This document shows, in pieces, positions 47,631-57,713 of a stretch of 64,000 bases of DNA. The notes beneath the pieces were generated by a model. The model had not been told where the DNA came from and did no database searches. It saw nothing but the letters and a program-made list of their open reading frames with translations. This DNA comes from Seonamhaeicola sp. S2-3 (GTDB taxonomy: Bacteria > Bacteroidota > Bacteroidia > Flavobacteriales > Flavobacteriaceae). The position numbers and the translations under genes were made by a program. Location of the stretch: the NCBI RefSeq assembly GCF_001971785.1, contig NZ_CP019389.1:2305001-2369000 (forward strand). The letters run 5' to 3'. The first letter of the stretch is position 1. Each line of letters opens with the position of its first letter.

Positions 47631-49049
47631 ATGCAAGCATACAAAAAAAATGACGGACTAATTAAAGATAATTTTTTGTTGCACTCAGAAATGGCTGCGC
47701 GTTTATATCATGATTATGCTAAGGAACTTCCAATTATAGATTATCACAATCATTTACCTCCAGAATTAGTTGCCAACAATCATCAATTCGATAATTGTTC
47801 GCAGGTATGGTTGGCTGGCGATCATTACAAGTGGAGAGCCATGCGTGCCTTGGGGATAAACGAAGATTATATCACAGGAAAAGCATCAGATTTTGATAAG
47901 TTTCAAAAATGGGGTGAAACAGTACCTTATACTTTGCGAAATCCTTTATACCATTGGAGCCATTTAGAGTTACAACGTTATTTTGGTATACAAGAACTTC
48001 TAACAGGTGATAATGCCGCTGATATTTATCAAGAAACTCAAAAGCAATTACAACAAAACACCCATAGTACAAGGGGTCTGTTAGCTCTTCAAAATGTTGA
48101 GGTTATTTGTACAACCGAAGATCCTATTGATGATTTAAGACATCATAAAGATTTGAAAAAACAAGATGTTACCTTAAAAATGTCTACAGCTTTTAGGCCC
48201 GATAAGTCAATGGCAATAGAAGACACCCAATCTTATTTGGAGTATTTAGAAACGCTCGAAACGGTTTCAGGAAAAACCATTTTAAATGTTGATGATTTAA
48301 TGGCGGTTCTCGATGATAGAATAACCTATTTTCATGATAACGGTTGCCGTTTGGCAGATCACGGTCTAGAATTTTTACCTTATTACCAAACCGGTGTTTA
48401 TGACATTCAAACCATATTTAATAAAATAAAAAACCACAAGTTACTTTCTCAAGATGAGGTGCAATATTATAAATGTGAAATATTAAAACACCTTTGTAAA
48501 ACTTACCACAAAAAGGGCTGGGTACAACAATTTCATTTAGGGGCTTTAAGAAGTGTAAATTCTAGAATGTTGAAACTAAGAGGAAGAGATTCCGGTTGGG
48601 ATTCTATAGGAGATTTTGAGCAAGCCAAATCATTGGGCCAATTTTTAGACTACTTGGACAGTACCGACCAATTAACAAAAACAATATTGTATAACCTAAA
48701 TCCTGCCGATAATGAAGTTATGGCAACCATGATTGGTAATTTCAATGATGGTAGTGTAAAAGGAAAAATCCAGTTTGGTTCAGGATGGTGGTTTTTAGAT
48801 CAAAAAGATGGCATGGAAAAACAAATGAATGCCTTATCAAATATGGGGTTACTAAGTTGTTTTGTAGGAATGCTTACAGACTCCAGAAGCTTTATGTCGT
48901 TTCCAAGGCATGAATACTTTAGAAGGGTACTTTGTAATTTAATTGGTAATGATGTTCTAAATGGAGAACTACCTGCCGATGAAAAATGGCTTGGTAAAAT
49001 TGTAGAAGATATATCTTACCATAACGCTAAGGAATATTTTAATTTTTAA
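47631..49049 (+). CDS. uxaC: Glucuronate isomerase (uronate isomerase)
   Basis: The 472-residue protein is the normal UxaC length. It has I-I-D-Y-H-N-H-L-P-P near residue 35 (metal-binding H-x-H), W-L-A-G-D-H-Y-K-W-R-A-M-R, and T-T-E-D-P-I-D-D-L. Later segments are F-H-L-G-A-L-R and S-F-P-R-H-E-Y-F-R-R at the C-terminus. It converts D-glucuronate to D-fructuronate (or D-galacturonate to D-tagaturonate) in the cytoplasm. It is preceded by the 47528 operator-promoter and followed by SusC. It anchors the view that the polymer contains uronic acid. Confidence 0.96.
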   Translation: MQAYKKNDGLIKDNFLLHSEMAARLYHDYAKELPIIDYHNHLPPELVANNHQFDNCSQVWLAGDHYKWRAMRALGINEDYITGKASDFDKFQKWGETVPYTLRNPLYHWSHLELQRYFGIQELLTGDNAADIYQETQKQLQQNTHSTRGLLALQNVEVICTTEDPIDDLRHHKDLKKQDVTLKMSTAFRPDKSMAIEDTQSYLEYLETLETVSGKTILNVDDLMAVLDDRITYFHDNGCRLADHGLEFLPYYQTGVYDIQTIFNKIKNHKLLSQDEVQYYKCEILKHLCKTYHKKGWVQQFHLGALRSVNSRMLKLRGRDSGWDSIGDFEQAKSLGQFLDYLDSTDQLTKTILYNLNPADNEVMATMIGNFNDGSVKGKIQFGSGWWFLDQKDGMEKQMNALSNMGLLSCFVGMLTDSRSFMSFPRHEYFRRVLCNLIGNDVLNGELPADEKWLGKIVEDISYHNAKEYFNF

Positions 49050-49193
49050 AAATCTATTATGAGATAAGAGAAGGTGCTTATTGAATTTAGTGAAAGAAAA
49101 AAAGGAGCGAAGCCAAATATTTTGCGGTAAATGAACTTCACTCCAATGTATTGTAATAATTAAACTAATGTCTAACTAAAACTAATTAAATTT

Positions 49194-52100
49194 ATGAAAA
49201 TTAATTGTAATGAAGCTCCTTTCAGTAAAAGAAAGTTGAGATTGATTTCGATATTAAGAATTTTAATATTTTTATTATCCACCACTGTATTTAGTTTACC
49301 GCTTAATACATCGATAATAGTAAATAAGCTAGAACTTACAACTCTTAAAAAAAATGATGTTATGTCATTTCAAGATGGGGTTATTTCTGGTACAGTAAAA
49401 GACGCTTCAGGAGTACCTTTGCCTGGAGCAAATATTATAGAAAAAGGAACATCAAATGGTAGCCAAACAGATTTTGATGGTAACTTTACTATTAAAGTTT
49501 CGAGTTCAAATGCCGTAATTATAGTTTCTTATATAGGATATGAAACACAGGAAATTAATGTTCAGAATAAAACAAATATATCGGTTGTATTAGAAGAAAA
49601 TACCGCTGCTTTAGATGAGGTAGTAGTTGTTGGTTATGGTACTACTAAAAAAGTAAATTTAACGGGAGCCATTGGTGTTGCCAAAGGCGAAGTGCTTGAA
49701 AATAGACCAATTTCATCTGTAGGGCAAGGGCTTCAAGGGGTTATTCCAGGTTTAAATATAACACCTCAAAATGGCGATCCTACATCTGGAGCCGATTTTA
49801 ATATTAGAGGTTTTGAATCTATTAACGGAGGCTCTCCTTTAATTTTAGTTGATAATGTACCTATGGATTTAAATCAAATTAACCCGAATGATATAGAAAG
49901 TATTTCTGTGTTAAAGGATGCTTCTGCGTCTGCTATTTATGGTGCTCGTGCTGCATTTGGAGTTATTTTGGTAACCACCAAAAAAGGGAAAATTGGAAAA
50001 GTGAAAATTACATTAAGTACAGAGCAAACAGTAACATCTCCTATTTTTTTAGTAGACCCTATAACCAATCCGTATACTTATATGAAGAACCAGAACGACA
50101 TTGCTGCTCTAAACGGACAAGGGTTGCCGTATAATGAAATAAGGTTGGCAGATGCGTTGGCTTATTCCCAAAATCCAACGTTAGAAAATGAATGGTCGGT
50201 TAGAGATAATACGCTATTCTATAATGGATTTAATGATTATCAGGACAAAGTGATTACAGACCAATCTTTTCAAAAAAAGTACGACTTATCGGTTTCAGGA
50301 GCTAGTGAAGATGCGTCATATTATGCTTCTTTTGGGTACCTTGGAAAAAAAGGATATTTGGCTAATGATGCTAAAAATCAAAAATTTGAGCGTTTCAATG
50401 CCTTGCTAAGAGCAGATTTTAAAATTAATGATTGGTTTAGTTTAGACTCCAAGGTTATATACACTAATACCAGTAATAATGTACCTCATAATTATGGTTT
50501 TAACGTATCTATTAATTCTGTAAATAGAATGGTTCCTATAGAGCCACTAGAGTTTCCAGATCTAGAATTTTATAACACCCCAGGAGATCGTGCCGATTTT
50601 GAATCATATATTGGTAAAGCTTTTAATAATTTAAATACCTTACCTTATATTGAACAAGGTTCTCGTGATAAATGGAACAAACATGATATTTGGCTTAAGC
50701 AAGGATTGACGCTAACCCCGTTTGACGGCTTTGTCTTGAAAAGTGACTTCTCATATAACACGTTTTTTCAATCTACCGAAAATGTAGCGAGTAAAATATC
50801 TCTTATTAATACAGGAGAGATTACTAGAATTAATGGTATAAATTTAACCAATTTAGCTTTTGGTGAAGGTCTTAGTGCTAATGATCAAATAATTAATAGA
50901 ACCCAATATAATCAATATTTTGTTTTTAATATTTTTGGAGAATATACCTATGATAAATTAGAAGATCATACTTTTAAAGTACTGGCGGGTTTTAACCAAG
51001 AAGAATTAAGAACGAGAAGGTTACTAGGAAGTGCTTTTTCATTAATTACTCCAGGAATTACAGATTTGAATGCCACAACAGGAACACAAGAGGTTCAAGG
51101 TGGTAGAATCCATTCTGCATTAAGAGGGGCTTTTTTTAGATTCAACTACGATTATAAAGGGAAATATCTTTTAGAAGTAAATGGACGTTATGATGGTACC
51201 AGCCGTTTTCCAAAAGCAGATAGGTTTGGTTTTTTTCCATCATTTTCAGCAGGATGGAGAATATCAGAAGAATCCTTTATGTCTAGTACGTCTCATTGGT
51301 TAAGTAATTTGAAGTTGAGAGCTTCTTACGGGGAGTTGGGAAATCAAATTTATACCCAAAATGGAAATCAAAACTACTACCCATATGTACCATCTTTAAA
51401 TTCAGGTACCTCAGATTTTAATTTTGGACAAGGATTAATTCCTATTGTTACAGCGGCAGGTTTGGTGAGCCCTACATTAACTTGGGAGTCTGTAAATACC
51501 AGAAATATAGGAGTAGATGCTTCCTTATTTAATAATAAACTAGCATTGACTGCCGATATATTTGTTCGCGAAACAACAGATATGCTATTAAGAGTAAATT
51601 TACCAGATATTTTAGGAGCAGCAGAACCTTTGGAAAACGGAGCCGATTTAAAAACAAATGGCTGGGAAATTTCAGTAAACTGGAGAGACAAAATAGACGA
51701 AAATTGGAACTATAGTCTTGGGTTTAATTTAGCCGATAATCAAACTAAAATAACCAAATATGCTGGTGAAAACCCAAATGTTAATGGTTTTTATGAAGGA
51801 AAAAATATTGGTGAAATTTGGGGCTTCGAAAGTGTAGGATTGTTTGAATCGGATGCCGCTGCAGCAGATGCGCCCAGTCAGGCTGCAATTGACGGCGGTT
51901 TATGGCAGGCAGGTGATATACAGTATGCCGATCTTAATGGCGATGGTAAAATTGATAGAGGTACTCAAACTTTAAATACAGAAACAGGCGAGTATGATAC
52001 AGGAGACCTTAAAGTTATAGGTAATACTTCGCCTAGGTATAGTGTTGGTTTTACACCTCGAATAGAATATAAAGGACTGTCTATGAGTATGTTTTTTCAA

Positions 52101-52547
52101 GGTGTTTTAAAAAGAGATTATTATCCAGATACAGGAACACATGCTCCGTTTTGGCCATATAATGGCGATTTAGTCACTAAAGACCATCTTGAAAATTCAT
52201 GGTCTCCTAACAATACCAATGCTTATTTTGCTAGACCTAGATTACAAAACGTTAAAAATATACAACCTCAAACGCGCTATCTTCAAAATGCGGCTTATGT
52301 TAGGTTAAAAAATGTAACGTTAAATTATAATCTACCTCAAGATTTAGTTAATAATTGGGGGATAAAAAATGCAGCTATTTACTTGTCTGGTGAAAACTTA
52401 GGAACTATTACTAATTTACGTAATACACTAGATCCAGAGCAGATTAATAGCGATATTGATGCCGATCAAAATAATAATTCAAACGGATTAACGCAACAAT
52501 ATTATTTTGAACGTGCATTAAGTTTAGGTTTAAGAGTAACTTTTTAA
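49194..52547 (+). CDS. SusC-like TonB-dependent outer-membrane oligosaccharide transporter
   Basis: The 1117-residue protein starts with a long N-terminal region containing a hydrophobic stretch. A carboxypeptidase-regulatory-like domain follows (G-V-I-S-G-T-V-K-D-A-S-G-V-P-L-P-G-A-N), then the TonB-box-like segment (L-D-E-V-V-V-V-G-Y-G-T-T-K-K). The plug is P-I-S-S-V-G-Q-G-L-Q-G and then V-L-K-D-A-S-A-S-A-I-Y-G-A-R-A. The beta-barrel ends at L-R-V-T-F. It imports oligosaccharides captured by the SusD-like protein encoded 11 bp downstream. It is the only SusC/SusD pair in the window. Confidence 0.96.
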   Translation: MKINCNEAPFSKRKLRLISILRILIFLLSTTVFSLPLNTSIIVNKLELTTLKKNDVMSFQDGVISGTVKDASGVPLPGANIIEKGTSNGSQTDFDGNFTIKVSSSNAVIIVSYIGYETQEINVQNKTNISVVLEENTAALDEVVVVGYGTTKKVNLTGAIGVAKGEVLENRPISSVGQGLQGVIPGLNITPQNGDPTSGADFNIRGFESINGGSPLILVDNVPMDLNQINPNDIESISVLKDASASAIYGARAAFGVILVTTKKGKIGKVKITLSTEQTVTSPIFLVDPITNPYTYMKNQNDIAALNGQGLPYNEIRLADALAYSQNPTLENEWSVRDNTLFYNGFNDYQDKVITDQSFQKKYDLSVSGASEDASYYASFGYLGKKGYLANDAKNQKFERFNALLRADFKINDWFSLDSKVIYTNTSNNVPHNYGFNVSINSVNRMVPIEPLEFPDLEFYNTPGDRADFESYIGKAFNNLNTLPYIEQGSRDKWNKHDIWLKQGLTLTPFDGFVLKSDFSYNTFFQSTENVASKISLINTGEITRINGINLTNLAFGEGLSANDQIINRTQYNQYFVFNIFGEYTYDKLEDHTFKVLAGFNQEELRTRRLLGSAFSLITPGITDLNATTGTQEVQGGRIHSALRGAFFRFNYDYKGKYLLEVNGRYDGTSRFPKADRFGFFPSFSAGWRISEESFMSSTSHWLSNLKLRASYGELGNQIYTQNGNQNYYPYVPSLNSGTSDFNFGQGLIPIVTAAGLVSPTLTWESVNTRNIGVDASLFNNKLALTADIFVRETTDMLLRVNLPDILGAAEPLENGADLKTNGWEISVNWRDKIDENWNYSLGFNLADNQTKITKYAGENPNVNGFYEGKNIGEIWGFESVGLFESDAAAADAPSQAAIDGGLWQAGDIQYADLNGDGKIDRGTQTLNTETGEYDTGDLKVIGNTSPRYSVGFTPRIEYKGLSMSMFFQGVLKRDYYPDTGTHAPFWPYNGDLVTKDHLENSWSPNNTNAYFARPRLQNVKNIQPQTRYLQNAAYVRLKNVTLNYNLPQDLVNNWGIKNAAIYLSGENLGTITNLRNTLDPEQINSDIDADQNNNSNGLTQQYYFERALSLGLRVTF

Positions 52548-52558
52548 TTAAAAAAACA

Positions 52559-54343
52559 ATGGAAAATAAAAATAATATAATTGCAGTATTACTAATATTG
52601 ACTTTAACTCTTTTCAATTGTAATGATGAATTTTTAGAACGTTACCCTTTGGATGAATTGAGTAATGAAACGTTCTGGAAAACAGAAAATGATTTAGCCG
52701 TATATAACAATAGTATTTACGATTTAACTAAAGACGACCGAAATTCAACTGTTTTATTCGGTCATGCTACTAAATTTCCTAGTGTATCTACAAGCTATCA
52801 ATATGTAGATTGTTTTACAGATAATATAGCTCCTGCTAATGCTAGAGGAAGACTTAATCGTTATAAAGATGTTCGTGCCGGAATTCATATACCCGAAGGT
52901 GTTCAAACATATGGATACAAAGGATGGGACTTATTAAGAGCCATTAATGTTGGGCTTGATAATATGGCTACCTCTCCAGTTGAACAAGAAGTAAAAGATA
53001 AATATATTGCCGAAGCCAGAATGTTTCGAGCATGGTTCTATTATGATAAAGTATCTAAGTTTGGCGATGTTCAATGGGTAGACCATGAAGTCAAAACCAA
53101 TGAAGATGATATATTATACGGCACTAGAGATTCTAGAGAGTTTGTTATGGAGAAAGTATTGGAAGATATCAATTTTGCGGTAGATAACCTACCCACAAGT
53201 TGGGGGGATGGTGCTGCACCAGGTCGTTTAGATCATTGGGATGCACTCGCCTTAAAGTCAAGACTTTGTTTGTTTGAAGGTACTTGGAGAAAATATCATG
53301 GCGGTACCGATGCCAACATGTGGCTTCAGGAAGCCGCAAGTGCCTCAAAAAACCTTATTGAAAATGGAGGATATTCCCTTTATACTAGTAACAATCCGCT
53401 TATGGATTATAATGCCTCACACCGCCAGTTGAATGATTTATCTGGAAATCCAGAAATTATCCATTGGGTAAAATATGAAGCCGGAGTAAGAACCAATAAC
53501 GTTGTACAATATTATTTATATTACTCAGGAGGTATGACAAAAGATGCTATTGATGATTATCTGTGTGATGATGGATTACCTCTAGCGCTTTCTAATCGTG
53601 ATCTTGAGAACACACAAATAGAGGATGTTTTTGTTAATCGTGATCCACGTTTAAGGCAAACGGTATTGCACCCTCAAGATAGAGATGTTTACGAGTACGA
53701 TCAAGGTAATCAAGTCTCTTTTCCAAGATTGATTGGTATGTCTGGTTTTGAAGAAGGATCGACTACAGGCTATCATATTATTAAGTTTTATAACGCTATC
53801 GATCATGCTTTAGGTTATAATAACCACGAAACACCTGCTATTGTTTTTAGGTTGGGTGAAATTTATTTGAATTATGCAGAAGCAATGGCCGAATTAGGAA
53901 CGATTACTCAGGCAGATTTAGACCTGACCATTAATAAATTACGAGATAGAGTAAACATGCCACATCTTACACTAAATCCTCCAATGGATCCTAAATATGC
54001 AGCCGATGGTGTTTCGTCTTTAATAGTTGAAATAAGAAGAGAGCGTCGTATTGAGTTGTTTAGCGAAGGCTTCCGTTATGACGATTTAAGACGTTGGAAA
54101 CAAGGAAAAAAATTAGAAAAGAAAAGTTACGGTATGCTTTGGGATAATGCAGCTATAGCAAGATTTCCTGGAGCAAATGTGCAAACTGAAATGATAAATG
54201 GAAAACCATATATTGATGTATACAAAGGAACACCATGGGCCAACCCAGTGTTTGATGAAAGCAAACATTATTTATGGCCTATACCACTAAGTGCACTAGG
54301 GCAAAATCCTGAATTAGGACAAAATCCTGGATGGGAACAATAA
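52559..54343 (+). CDS. SusD-like surface glycan-binding lipoprotein
   Basis: The 594-residue protein has lipobox T-L-F-N-C-N and the typical SusD start (F-L-E-R-Y-P-L-D-E-L-S; F-W-K-T-E-N-D-L). The TPR-like helical segments include A-E-A-R-M-F-R-A-W-F-Y-Y-D. The RagB/SusD C-terminal region includes E-I-R-R-E-R-R-I-E-L-F-S-E-G-F-R and W-P-I-P-L-S. It lies 11 bp after the SusC gene, is cotranscribed with it, and forms the lid of the SusC channel. A terminator follows. Confidence 0.95.
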   Translation: MENKNNIIAVLLILTLTLFNCNDEFLERYPLDELSNETFWKTENDLAVYNNSIYDLTKDDRNSTVLFGHATKFPSVSTSYQYVDCFTDNIAPANARGRLNRYKDVRAGIHIPEGVQTYGYKGWDLLRAINVGLDNMATSPVEQEVKDKYIAEARMFRAWFYYDKVSKFGDVQWVDHEVKTNEDDILYGTRDSREFVMEKVLEDINFAVDNLPTSWGDGAAPGRLDHWDALALKSRLCLFEGTWRKYHGGTDANMWLQEAASASKNLIENGGYSLYTSNNPLMDYNASHRQLNDLSGNPEIIHWVKYEAGVRTNNVVQYYLYYSGGMTKDAIDDYLCDDGLPLALSNRDLENTQIEDVFVNRDPRLRQTVLHPQDRDVYEYDQGNQVSFPRLIGMSGFEEGSTTGYHIIKFYNAIDHALGYNNHETPAIVFRLGEIYLNYAEAMAELGTITQADLDLTINKLRDRVNMPHLTLNPPMDPKYAADGVSSLIVEIRRERRIELFSEGFRYDDLRRWKQGKKLEKKSYGMLWDNAAIARFPGANVQTEMINGKPYIDVYKGTPWANPVFDESKHYLWPIPLSALGQNPELGQNPGWEQ

Positions 54344-54375
54344 AGTTTAACATAATTTGAGTTAGTAGTTTGTCG

Positions 54376-54418
54376 TTAAAAGCCCAAAATTCTATTTAAA
54401 TAAATTGAGGGCTTTTAA
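54376..54418 (+). terminator. Intrinsic terminator after the SusCD operon
   Basis: TTAAAAGCCC (54376-54385) pairs with GGGCTTTTAA (54409-54418), a 10 bp stem with a 23 nt loop and a short T-containing tail. It lies 32 bp after the SusD-like stop. The rest of the gene-free stretch to 54653 shows no recognisable gene or CAGGATA site. Confidence 0.65.
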
Positions 54419-54652
54419 ATTTTATGCATATAGTTTACTTAGAGCATGAAACATGTATCGTTTAATCTATTAAGTACAATAACGACAACTGAAATAATAA
54501 ATAGCAGTCATCAATAAGTAGGTGTTTAAATGAACTTATAGTTGTACTTGAAAATAACGAAATGATATAATTTTATTTTTTTAAAGCTACATAAACTAAA
54601 TAATGACATATATAAAATACATTAATTGAAAAATAAGAAAATAAACGGTGTT

Positions 54653-57499
54653 ATGGTTAAACGGAGTTTAATAAGAATTAAGTTATTTTTATTCGTAGTT
54701 GCGCTATCATTAAATATTAGCGCGCAACAAAAAACATATCTCTCAGGAGAAGATGCGTCCACAGCGGTAAACTGGGAGTTTAAAATAAATAACGGACGCA
54801 ATAGTGGGTTTTGGACCACCATCCCGGTACCTTCTAACTGGGAGGCCGAAGGATTTGGGTACTACCTTTATGGATTAGATAAGATGGAAAAGCGAAATTC
54901 TACCTCCGATATTGCAGATTATCGTCATGAGTTTAGTTTTGATAAGAAATCGGGGAAACGATATTTTATAGTTTTTCAAGGTTCAATGACGGATACAAAG
55001 GTGGTACTAAACAAAAAAGAAGTAGGCTTGCATCAAGGTGGGCATACCCAGTTTAAATTTGAAATCACAGAACAGCTTCAACAAGGCAATAATGTTTTAG
55101 AAGTCAATGTCAATAATTCTTCATCAAATGCCTCCATTGTAGAAGCCGAACGCTATGCCGATTATTGGATGTTCAGTGGTATTTATCGTCCAGTATATAT
55201 TGAAGAGGTACCCAATGAATATATTGAGCGTGTTGCTATAGATGCGCAAATGAACGGAGACTTTAAAATGCATGTTTTTACAGCAGGTATAGAAAGCGCA
55301 AAAACAGTACGTGCGCAAATCTATAATGCTAATCATGAAAAAGTTGGAAAGGCTTTTGGAGCAAAGATTGGTGCTGATTTTACAGAGCTTAAAGCTCATA
55401 TTGATGGAATTAAACCATGGTCTCACGAGTTTCCAAATTTGTATACGGTTGAAGTTGAATTGAAAAACGAAAAACAAGTTTTACACAGCTACACTCAGAA
55501 ATTTGGATTTAGAACCTTTGAGGTGAGAGATCACGATGGGTTTTATCTTAACGGAAAACGCCTTTTACTAAAAGGGGCAAGTATGCACAGTATACGCCCT
55601 GAAACAGGTCGCGCACTCTCCAAAACCGATATGGAAGAAAACGTGCATTTTATGAAAGACCTAAATTTCAATTTTGTACGTTCTGTTTGCTATCCTGCAG
55701 ATGAGTATTTTTTTGAGTTATGTGATTCCCTTGGGCTGCTGGTGTTAGATGAATTACCAGGTTGGTGGAGACCTTTGGACAAAAAAGTAGGACCCAAGAT
55801 TCTGAAAGAGTTGGTGGTACGCGATGTCAACCACCCAAGTGTTATCCTTTGGGGAAATGGAAACCATATGGCGCATACACCAGAGTTTGATTCTTTATTT
55901 GCCAAGTGGGATATTCAAAAAAGAAGACCATTAAAAAACGAAGCAAAATCGAATGATATATTTGCTAATTATAATCCAGAATGGGACATCGTGAACACCA
56001 CATATTACCCAGACTATGCAACGGTAAAAAAGAATTTATTTGAAGAGAATCATATTTATCTACCTAACGAAACCCTACATGCTCTTTATGATGGTGGCGG
56101 TGCAGCCAACCTTAAAACCTATTGGGATATGTTTGAAAAATCTAAAGTAGGAGGTGGTATTACCATATGGGCATTATATGATGAAGGCTTTATGCGTAAC
56201 GATATGGAGTATACCGTAGATACTCAAGGAAATAAAGCTCCTGACGGTATTGCGGGACCTAGCGGAGAGAAAAAAGGGAGTAGTGATGCGGTGCGAGAAA
56301 TTTGGTCGCCAGTAGTAATAGCCAATGATAAATTAAATGCCGATTTTAATGGCTCCTTGAGTGTGCACAATAAATTCACATTTGCCAATCTTAACCAATG
56401 TAAAATCGTTTGGAAACTGATTGATTTTGCAAACCCAGATGCAGGTTCAAACGGACATAGAACCATAGCCAAAGGGGAAATTAATGCTGATATTAAAGCA
56501 GGTGAAAAGGGAATCTTACAAATAGAAGACCTCCCAGAATCTTTTATTGATAACGATGCATTGGCGATTGAAGTTTACGATATGCAAGGGCGTTTGGTGT
56601 ATGATAAACGCATGCCTATTACACAACCTAAAAATAGTTTTAGAGTAGCGTCTCATAAACCTTTTGTACAAGACGCTAAAGATGCCTTTACATTTCATAA
56701 TGGAAAAATCACCTTGCGTTTCGATGAAAATAGTGGTGTGTTATCTCGTGTCTTTAAAAAGCAAAAACCTACCAGTTTGAGGAATTTTCCTTTTTTAACT
56801 TTTAAAGCAGATACTGTTGCAACAAAGAATAATACAGAAGTAGCCTCCAAGGCGAAAATTACAAAAACAGGTGATGCATTTATCATAGAAGCTAACCATT
56901 CTAAAGGTTTCGATTACTTAAAATGGACATTAAAATCTAACGGGGAAATAGCATTGGATTATGCCTATACCTTAGCAAGCGGAAAATATCACTATGCGGG
57001 GATAGGTATAGAAGTAAATTCAAAAAACGTTTTACGCAAAAGGTGGTTAGGTGAAGGGCCTTGGCGTATATGGCAAAACCGTACCCAAGGTGGTGTTCTT
57101 GATGTCTATGCTGTAGACAAAAAAGTAAATATTCCAGGGCAGGTCTATAACGGTCCAGAATTTGAAGGCAATTTTGCACCATGGAATTGGGTAGTGTTTT
57201 ATTTGAATAATCGACTCAATCTTGGTTTTGAAAATAAGACCGATGTGACTTTAGGAGTATTAAATCCAGTGAATGGTTTTATGCCAAAATATGCCAGTTG
57301 GCACTACCCAGAGCAAGAAGGCTTTTACTTTTTTGATGTTATTTCTCCAGTAGGGTCTAAATGGAAGCCAGCTAAAGTGTTTGGTCCCGATGCGCAACCT
57401 GTGCATATTGATAAACAAATTAAAGGTTCGGTATCTATGTTTATCGATTGGAATAGAATGGAAGAAGGTATTAAGCGTGTAGATGTAGAAGTAGAATAA
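54653..57499 (+). CDS. GH2-like protein with His at the usual acid/base position, copy 1
   Basis: I chose the ATG at 54653 (M-V-K-R-S-L-I-R-I-K-L-F) over TTG 54626 because it begins right at the signal peptide, which ends at N-I-S-A-Q-Q. The 948-residue protein has the GH2 domain order: sugar-binding jelly roll (I-P-V-P-S-N-W-E-A-E-G-F-G-Y), Ig-like domain, TIM barrel (F-Y-L-N-G-K-R-L-L-L-K-G-A) and C-terminal beta domains. The motif W-G-N-G-N-H (His405) stands where GH2 enzymes have N-E. The nucleophile region looks retained (L-P-N-E-T-L-H-A-L-Y-D-G-G). It lacks a CAGGATA site and may be read from the SusCD side or its own promoter. It is paralogous to the next gene. Confidence 0.85.
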   Translation: MVKRSLIRIKLFLFVVALSLNISAQQKTYLSGEDASTAVNWEFKINNGRNSGFWTTIPVPSNWEAEGFGYYLYGLDKMEKRNSTSDIADYRHEFSFDKKSGKRYFIVFQGSMTDTKVVLNKKEVGLHQGGHTQFKFEITEQLQQGNNVLEVNVNNSSSNASIVEAERYADYWMFSGIYRPVYIEEVPNEYIERVAIDAQMNGDFKMHVFTAGIESAKTVRAQIYNANHEKVGKAFGAKIGADFTELKAHIDGIKPWSHEFPNLYTVEVELKNEKQVLHSYTQKFGFRTFEVRDHDGFYLNGKRLLLKGASMHSIRPETGRALSKTDMEENVHFMKDLNFNFVRSVCYPADEYFFELCDSLGLLVLDELPGWWRPLDKKVGPKILKELVVRDVNHPSVILWGNGNHMAHTPEFDSLFAKWDIQKRRPLKNEAKSNDIFANYNPEWDIVNTTYYPDYATVKKNLFEENHIYLPNETLHALYDGGGAANLKTYWDMFEKSKVGGGITIWALYDEGFMRNDMEYTVDTQGNKAPDGIAGPSGEKKGSSDAVREIWSPVVIANDKLNADFNGSLSVHNKFTFANLNQCKIVWKLIDFANPDAGSNGHRTIAKGEINADIKAGEKGILQIEDLPESFIDNDALAIEVYDMQGRLVYDKRMPITQPKNSFRVASHKPFVQDAKDAFTFHNGKITLRFDENSGVLSRVFKKQKPTSLRNFPFLTFKADTVATKNNTEVASKAKITKTGDAFIIEANHSKGFDYLKWTLKSNGEIALDYAYTLASGKYHYAGIGIEVNSKNVLRKRWLGEGPWRIWQNRTQGGVLDVYAVDKKVNIPGQVYNGPEFEGNFAPWNWVVFYLNNRLNLGFENKTDVTLGVLNPVNGFMPKYASWHYPEQEGFYFFDVISPVGSKWKPAKVFGPDAQPVHIDKQIKGSVSMFIDWNRMEEGIKRVDVEVE

Positions 57500-57519
57500 T
57501 TAATTGTTTAAAAGGATGC

Positions 57520-57564
57520 TCAAACACCACAGGATAATAAACATGTTTAAATCATTTATTTTTG
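57520..57564 (+). promoter_or_regulatory. CAGGATA-class operator-promoter for the second GH2-like gene
   Basis: CAGGATA (57530-57536) is preceded 10 bp upstream by a weak half-site TCAAACA (57520-57526). The -7 element TATTTTTG (57557-57564) starts 21 bp after CAGGATA. A leader of about 140 nt follows before the ATG at 57714, longer than at the other sites. Confidence 0.65.
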
Positions 57565-57713
57565 TTAATAAGAAATTAAAAAAAACAGTTTATTGGAAAT
57601 GTCTTATGCGTTGTTGGTGAGTTTAATCTTAGCAAGCTCACGTATAAAGCTTTCAATAAAGAGAAAACATATACAAGAAATTTTATAAAATTATCAAGTT
57701 ATTTCATTTTAAT

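Noticed and set aside
55124-57182. Several minus-strand frames of 60-117 codons
   Set aside because: They lie wholly inside the GH2-like gene and have no signal, motif or spacing that suggests a gene.
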